Assembly: GCA_947462695.1 (NCBI GenBank)
Contig: CANHQC010000063.1
Span: forward strand, 1-8,991
Source of the DNA: Flavobacteriales bacterium
Lineage (GTDB): Bacteria > Bacteroidota > Bacteroidia > Flavobacteriales_D > Crocinitomicaceae
DNA length: 8,991 nucleotides
Direction of reading: 5' to 3'
A program made the position numbers and the translations under genes. Positions 5,679 through 8,991 of the stretch are shown piece by piece. How positions within the stretch are numbered: position 1 is the first letter of the stretch; every line of letters begins with the position of its first letter. Below the pieces are notes generated by a model. It was not told the DNA's origin. It ran no database searches and worked only from the letters and a program-made list of their open reading frames with translations.

Positions 5679-8387
5679 ATGAACTTAAAACACTTACTAC
5701 CAACATTACTTATCGTTTTCGTACAGTCTTTGTCTTTTGTTGAAGAGGTCAACGGACAAGTTAGTATTTGCCTTGGACAAGATACAACCGTTTGTACTGG
5801 TACTACAGTACTGATTACAAATTGTACTGGATCAACCGGAATAGGTGGAGGTGGAATAAATTTGAATGCACCCACGTCATTGAGTCTTTCAGATGATCAA
5901 TGGTCTGGGGTAATTAATTTGGGATTCACCTTTAATTTTTACGGTGTAAATTACACTCAATGTGTCATCGGTTCAAACGGTTTAGTCTCTTTCAATCTTG
6001 GTAACGCCGGAGGATATTGTCCATGGGCATTAACTGGAATTCCTCCACTGCCAACAACAGCTTTACCTGCTGCTTACAATACAGCAATGTTGTCGTATCA
6101 GGATATTAACCCTGCAGCCGGAGGAACTGTGAAATACCAAATGATCGGAACTGCTCCAAATCGAATTTTCGTTGTTCTTTATGAAAACGTGGCCATGTTT
6201 AGTACCGGACAATGTAACTATATGGGATTACTACTTTTTGAAACATCTAATAATGTGGAATACCACATTGGTAACAAGCCAATTTCTACATGGAATAGTG
6301 GGTTAGCGATTCAAGGTACGGAAAAAAACAATGCACTCGCCGCTCACATTACTCCGGGAAGAAACAATACGCAATGGACTGCTTTACAAGATGCACGTCG
6401 ATTTACTCCAACTACGCCAGCCAATACCAATAACTATACGATTACGACTATTCCTTATCTTATGATTACGAGTCCAACAGGAATTTTCCAATGGGCAAAT
6501 ACTTTAGGCCAAAGTTTTCCATACAATAATGGGGTATTAAATGTAACAACTGTTCCACCTGGAACTACTGGTTACTTTCTTTCAGGAAATGCGTGTGGTA
6601 CAAGTATTGGTTCTGTTTCCGATACTACCTGGATCACACGTACCAGTTCTTCTGTTACCGCTACATCCACACCAGATATATGTAGTTCAGGTATTGGCAC
6701 GGTCACTGCAAATCCCGTAACTGGAACTGCTCCATATTCATTTAATTGGCCTGCATTGGGTGCAACAACACAAACAGTTACTAATGTTAATGGTGGTACA
6801 ACCTATTCTGTTACTATGACGGACGCAAATGGGTGTCAATCCAATGCCAATGTAACGGTTGGTGATACACCAGCTGCCTTTAATGGAACAACAACCTTGG
6901 TAAGTTGTCCTGGAGGAAGCGATGGAACTGCTACAGCCAATATGGTCCCTGTTCTAGGTAACGTAACTTATCAGTGGAATGACCCATTGAATCAAACCAC
7001 CCAAACAGCAATTAACTTAAGTGCAGGCAACTACTCTTGTTTGGTTACATCAGATATTGGATGTTTTGGAACTGTAAATGTCACGGTGAGTGAAATTCCT
7101 GCTATGATCGCTACAATTACAAACGCTGTAGATGCGACATGTAATTCAGGGAACAATGGTATAGTTGAAGTGACAGTTACGCAAGGTACACCTATTTACA
7201 CGTACAGCTGGGATAATTCAACCTCAACTTCAAACGTAGCAAATGATTTATTTGCGGGTACCCATACGGTAACAATTACTGACGCTAATGGATGTGTCAC
7301 AACTGCTACAGAGACGATTGGAGAACCTGCAGCATTGTCTATTACCTCTTTAACACCAGATACACAAATTTGTCCTGAAGATGATATTACCTTAACTGTA
7401 TCGGGCTCAGGTGGATCAAGTGCATACACGTTTACTTGGAGAGAAAATGGAACTATTATCGGAACTGGAACGAGCATTTTGGTTGATCCAGTTCTAACGA
7501 ATACGCAATACTGTGTAACACTTTCAGAAGCGTGTGGCTCACCGGAGACGGATTCATGTGTGTTGATCTATTTCCCAACACCGATTCAACCGATTGTGAC
7601 ATCGAATAAACCCGAAGATTGTATACCTGGTGATTTCATTTTCACGAATAACTCTACCAATCCAAGTGAAGTTGCCACTACTTACTATTCATTTTCAGAT
7701 GGCAATTCATTTTTAGAATACGGTACAGATACGCTATTGCACATCTTCCCTGATCCGAATCAATATTCCGTAACGATGACCATCACTTCTATTTACGGTT
7801 GTGTGTACGAAGACTCATTTATTAACATCGTGAATGTTAAACCTTTACCAACAGCAGATTTCACGTTCTCTTCTAACCCGGCAACTTTCTTCGAAACAAC
7901 CATACAGTTGCAAGATAGGTCGAGTGCAGATGTAATTGATTGGCAGTGGTTCAGTCCAGGATCAAATCCATCATACAGTTCATCTACAAATCCAGTATTT
8001 ATCTATCCAGAGGGAGTGATTGGAGAATATCCAGTGACATTAGTTGTGACAACTGAGTATGGATGTTCTGATACAGTGACATTGATTATGAATGTTGTTC
8101 AAGATGTCATTTTCTATGCACCAAACACCTTTACACCTGATGGAGATGAGCACAATCAGTCTTGGGGAATTCATATTGGTGGTCTAGACATCTACAACTT
8201 TGAATTATTAATATTCAATCGTTGGGGTGAATTGATTTGGGAATCACGTGATCCTTCTGTGTCATGGGATGGAACTTATAAAGGACAAATCGTTCCGGAG
8301 GGTACTTATGTATGGAGAGCTAGTGCGAAGGATGCAATCAATGACGGAAAATACGAATTCAATGGCTACATTAACGTGATGCGTTAA
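5679..8387 (+). CDS. Secreted multidomain surface protein with SprB-like repeats and T9SS type B C-terminal domain
   Basis: A 902-residue protein exported by Sec and then, by its C-terminus, across the outer membrane by the type IX secretion system. Residues 1-26 are a signal peptide with cleavage before Q27. Then: a short L-G-Q-D-T-T-V-C motif (32-39); a beta-rich module (about 61-245) with D72-D-Q-W, F83-T-F-N-F-Y-G and I97-G-S-N-G, reminiscent of nidogen-like sandwiches; a segment (258-322) ending S-D-T-T-W-I-T-R; three SprB-like repeats (326-550); an Ig/PKD-like domain with four Cys (552-630); two PKD-like domains (about 637-718, 723-807); and the gliding-motility-associated C-terminal domain (CHU_C type, 811-902) with P815-N-T-F-T-P-D-G, F846-N-R-W-G and P873-E-G-T-Y-V-W. 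It has no enzyme motif and is probably an adhesin or structural surface protein. ATG 5679 precedes a proper signal peptide. No sprF-like gene adjoins it. Confidence 0.92.
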   Translation: MNLKHLLPTLLIVFVQSLSFVEEVNGQVSICLGQDTTVCTGTTVLITNCTGSTGIGGGGINLNAPTSLSLSDDQWSGVINLGFTFNFYGVNYTQCVIGSNGLVSFNLGNAGGYCPWALTGIPPLPTTALPAAYNTAMLSYQDINPAAGGTVKYQMIGTAPNRIFVVLYENVAMFSTGQCNYMGLLLFETSNNVEYHIGNKPISTWNSGLAIQGTEKNNALAAHITPGRNNTQWTALQDARRFTPTTPANTNNYTITTIPYLMITSPTGIFQWANTLGQSFPYNNGVLNVTTVPPGTTGYFLSGNACGTSIGSVSDTTWITRTSSSVTATSTPDICSSGIGTVTANPVTGTAPYSFNWPALGATTQTVTNVNGGTTYSVTMTDANGCQSNANVTVGDTPAAFNGTTTLVSCPGGSDGTATANMVPVLGNVTYQWNDPLNQTTQTAINLSAGNYSCLVTSDIGCFGTVNVTVSEIPAMIATITNAVDATCNSGNNGIVEVTVTQGTPIYTYSWDNSTSTSNVANDLFAGTHTVTITDANGCVTTATETIGEPAALSITSLTPDTQICPEDDITLTVSGSGGSSAYTFTWRENGTIIGTGTSILVDPVLTNTQYCVTLSEACGSPETDSCVLIYFPTPIQPIVTSNKPEDCIPGDFIFTNNSTNPSEVATTYYSFSDGNSFLEYGTDTLLHIFPDPNQYSVTMTITSIYGCVYEDSFINIVNVKPLPTADFTFSSNPATFFETTIQLQDRSSADVIDWQWFSPGSNPSYSSSTNPVFIYPEGVIGEYPVTLVVTTEYGCSDTVTLIMNVVQDVIFYAPNTFTPDGDEHNQSWGIHIGGLDIYNFELLIFNRWGELIWESRDPSVSWDGTYKGQIVPEGTYVWRASAKDAINDGKYEFNGYINVMR
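6654..7328 (+). repeat. Three tandem SprB-like protein repeats inside the surface protein
   Basis: Three units of about 73-75 residues (326-398, 402-474, 478-550 of the protein) share the SprB plan: a Cys, a Gly/Ser/Asn turn, a G-T-x-x strand, P/V-Y-x-Y/F/W-x-W, a Thr/Asn-rich loop, G-x-Y/H-x-x-x-V-T-x-D/S, then G-C and a V-T strand. Units 1 and 3 both carry T-D-A-N-G-C; unit 2 has T-S-D-I-G-C. At DNA level the copies have diverged well, so recent duplication is unlikely. Such repeats occur in SprB, the mobile gliding adhesin of Flavobacterium johnsoniae, and in many other Bacteroidota surface proteins. Confidence 0.8.
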
Positions 8388-8410
8388 GCAACGTTAACAA
8401 ATCTATAGTT

Positions 8411-8444
8411 AAGGGGACTTTTGTCCCCTTTTTGTTTTTCTTTT
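8411..8444 (+). terminator. Intrinsic terminator of the surface-protein gene
   Basis: Perfect 8-bp stem AAGGGGAC (8411-8418) and GTCCCCTT (8423-8430) with a TTTT loop, followed by a T-rich tail (8431-8444) broken only by one G and one C. It lies 24 bp after the stop codon and separates this gene from the lipoprotein gene downstream. Confidence 0.9.
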
Positions 8445-8454
8445 CGTACTTTCG
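8421..8454 (+). promoter_or_regulatory. Possible promoter of the DUF4197 lipoprotein gene
   Basis: TACTTTCG at 8447-8454 is one mismatch from TAnnTTTG, and a TTG at 8421-8423 is 23 bp upstream, the far end of the accepted range, inside the terminator loop and stem. The ATG is 20 bp downstream. A promoter is expected here because a strong terminator precedes the gene, but the match is modest. Confidence 0.35.
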
Positions 8455-8474
8455 AGAAAAGCAAAAAATCTACA

Positions 8475-8991
8475 ATGGAAAAATCGAAATTAATGATCTT
8501 AGGACTGACTGTGTCTTTGGTTCTTGCGTCATGTGAAGTTCTTGAAGAAGCTTCCAAAACTGTGAGTCAAAATTTACCATCGGCAGCCACATCAAACAAA
8601 CCACAGCTTACCAATCAAGAAGTTATTTCAGGATTGAAAGAGGCCCTAAGCGTTGGAATTAAGAATTCTGTCAGCGTAACATCTGTTACTGATGGATTTT
8701 TAAAGAACACTGCCATTCGACTTCCATTTCCTCCAGACGCAATTAAAGTTCGACAGAAAGCACTTGATCTCGGGATGTCGGCTCAAGTAGACAAATTCGA
8801 AACAACACTGAACAGAGCTGCCGAAGAGGCTGTTAAAGAAGCATTGCCCATCTTTGCAAATGCGATTACTTCGATGACCATTTCTGATGGATTTGCCATT
8901 CTAAATGGAGGTAATGGTGCTGCTACGAGGTATTTGAAGGAAAAAACAACGGCGCAATTGACATCAGCTTTTCGCCCTAGGGTTGAAGCAG
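8475..8991 (+). CDS. DUF4197 family lipoprotein, truncated by the window edge
   Basis: 172 codons are visible and the frame is open at the right edge. Residues 1-19 form a lipoprotein signal peptide with lipobox L-A-S-C, so C20 would be lipidated after cleavage by signal peptidase II. The rest matches the DUF4197 family as I remember it: L45-T-N-Q-E-V-I-S-G-L-K-E-A-L, T72-D-G-F-L, I81-R-L-P-F-P, V105-D-K-F-E, N113-R-A-A-E-E-A, M134-T-I-S-D-G-F-A-I-L-N-G-G and A149-A-T-R-Y. The family is found as envelope lipoproteins of about 220-250 residues in many Gram-negative bacteria; function is unknown. The expected missing part is some 50-70 residues. Acidic residues soon after the Cys (E21, E24, E25) could act as a surface-export signal, but the match to known Bacteroidota signals is loose. 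Start: ATG at 8475 directly precedes the signal peptide; no Shine-Dalgarno sequence is present. Confidence 0.9.
   Translation, partial: MEKSKLMILGLTVSLVLASCEVLEEASKTVSQNLPSAATSNKPQLTNQEVISGLKEALSVGIKNSVSVTSVTDGFLKNTAIRLPFPPDAIKVRQKALDLGMSAQVDKFETTLNRAAEEAVKEALPIFANAITSMTISDGFAILNGGNGAATRYLKEKTTAQLTSAFRPRVEA

Noticed and set aside
6654..7328. Tandem DNA repeat or recent duplication in the surface-protein gene
   Set aside because: Similarity is visible in the protein only; the DNA copies have diverged, so this is an old domain repeat and not a CRISPR or satellite-like array.
7196..7477. 93-residue open frame antisense to the surface-protein gene
   Set aside because: It lies wholly inside a certain gene; its Val/Ser/Pro-rich composition is what the complement of Thr/Asn-rich repeats produces.

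Overview
The window looks like chromosomal DNA from a member of the Bacteroidota, most likely order Flavobacteriales. The reasons are: AT-rich intergenic DNA, almost no Shine-Dalgarno sequences, several TTG-N17-23-TAnnTTTG promoters, signal peptides cut before Gln, a 667-residue fused E1 alpha/beta 2-oxoacid dehydrogenase, and a secreted multidomain protein with SprB-like repeats and a type IX secretion (T9SS) type B C-terminal domain. The N-terminal module of that protein resembles, from memory, proteins of Fluviicola and other Crocinitomicaceae. The genus call is tentative.

Layout. At the left edge, on the minus strand, are the first eight codons of a gene (24-1), and just upstream of it a small membrane-anchored protein of unknown function (58-603). 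Diverging from it on the plus strand is a cytoplasmic alpha/beta-hydrolase esterase (642-1265), then a periplasmic LolA-like lipoprotein carrier (1328-1963) with its own promoter. Convergent with these, only 11 bp away, is the fused 2-oxoacid dehydrogenase E1 (1975-3978, minus). Upstream of that is an NADP-type glutamate dehydrogenase, gdhA (4097-5452, minus), which has its own promoter and a clear intrinsic terminator separating it from the E1 gene. A 226-bp divergent intergenic region with a run of ten T leads to the 902-residue secreted surface protein (5679-8387, plus). A strong terminator follows, then a DUF4197 lipoprotein that runs off the right edge (8475-8991).

How the genes relate. 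The E1 enzyme and GdhA both belong to amino-acid/central carbon metabolism, but they appear to be separate transcription units. LolA, the surface protein and the DUF4197 lipoprotein are envelope proteins; LolA carries lipoproteins to the outer membrane and the adhesin-like protein would leave through the T9SS. No tRNA, rRNA, insertion sequence, CRISPR array or phage gene is visible, and there is no gene-free stretch over 300 bp. Most of the window is ordinary conserved content. The points most worth a second look are the N-terminal architecture and promoter of the surface protein, the absence of an adjacent sprF partner, and the uncharacterised proteins at both edges.
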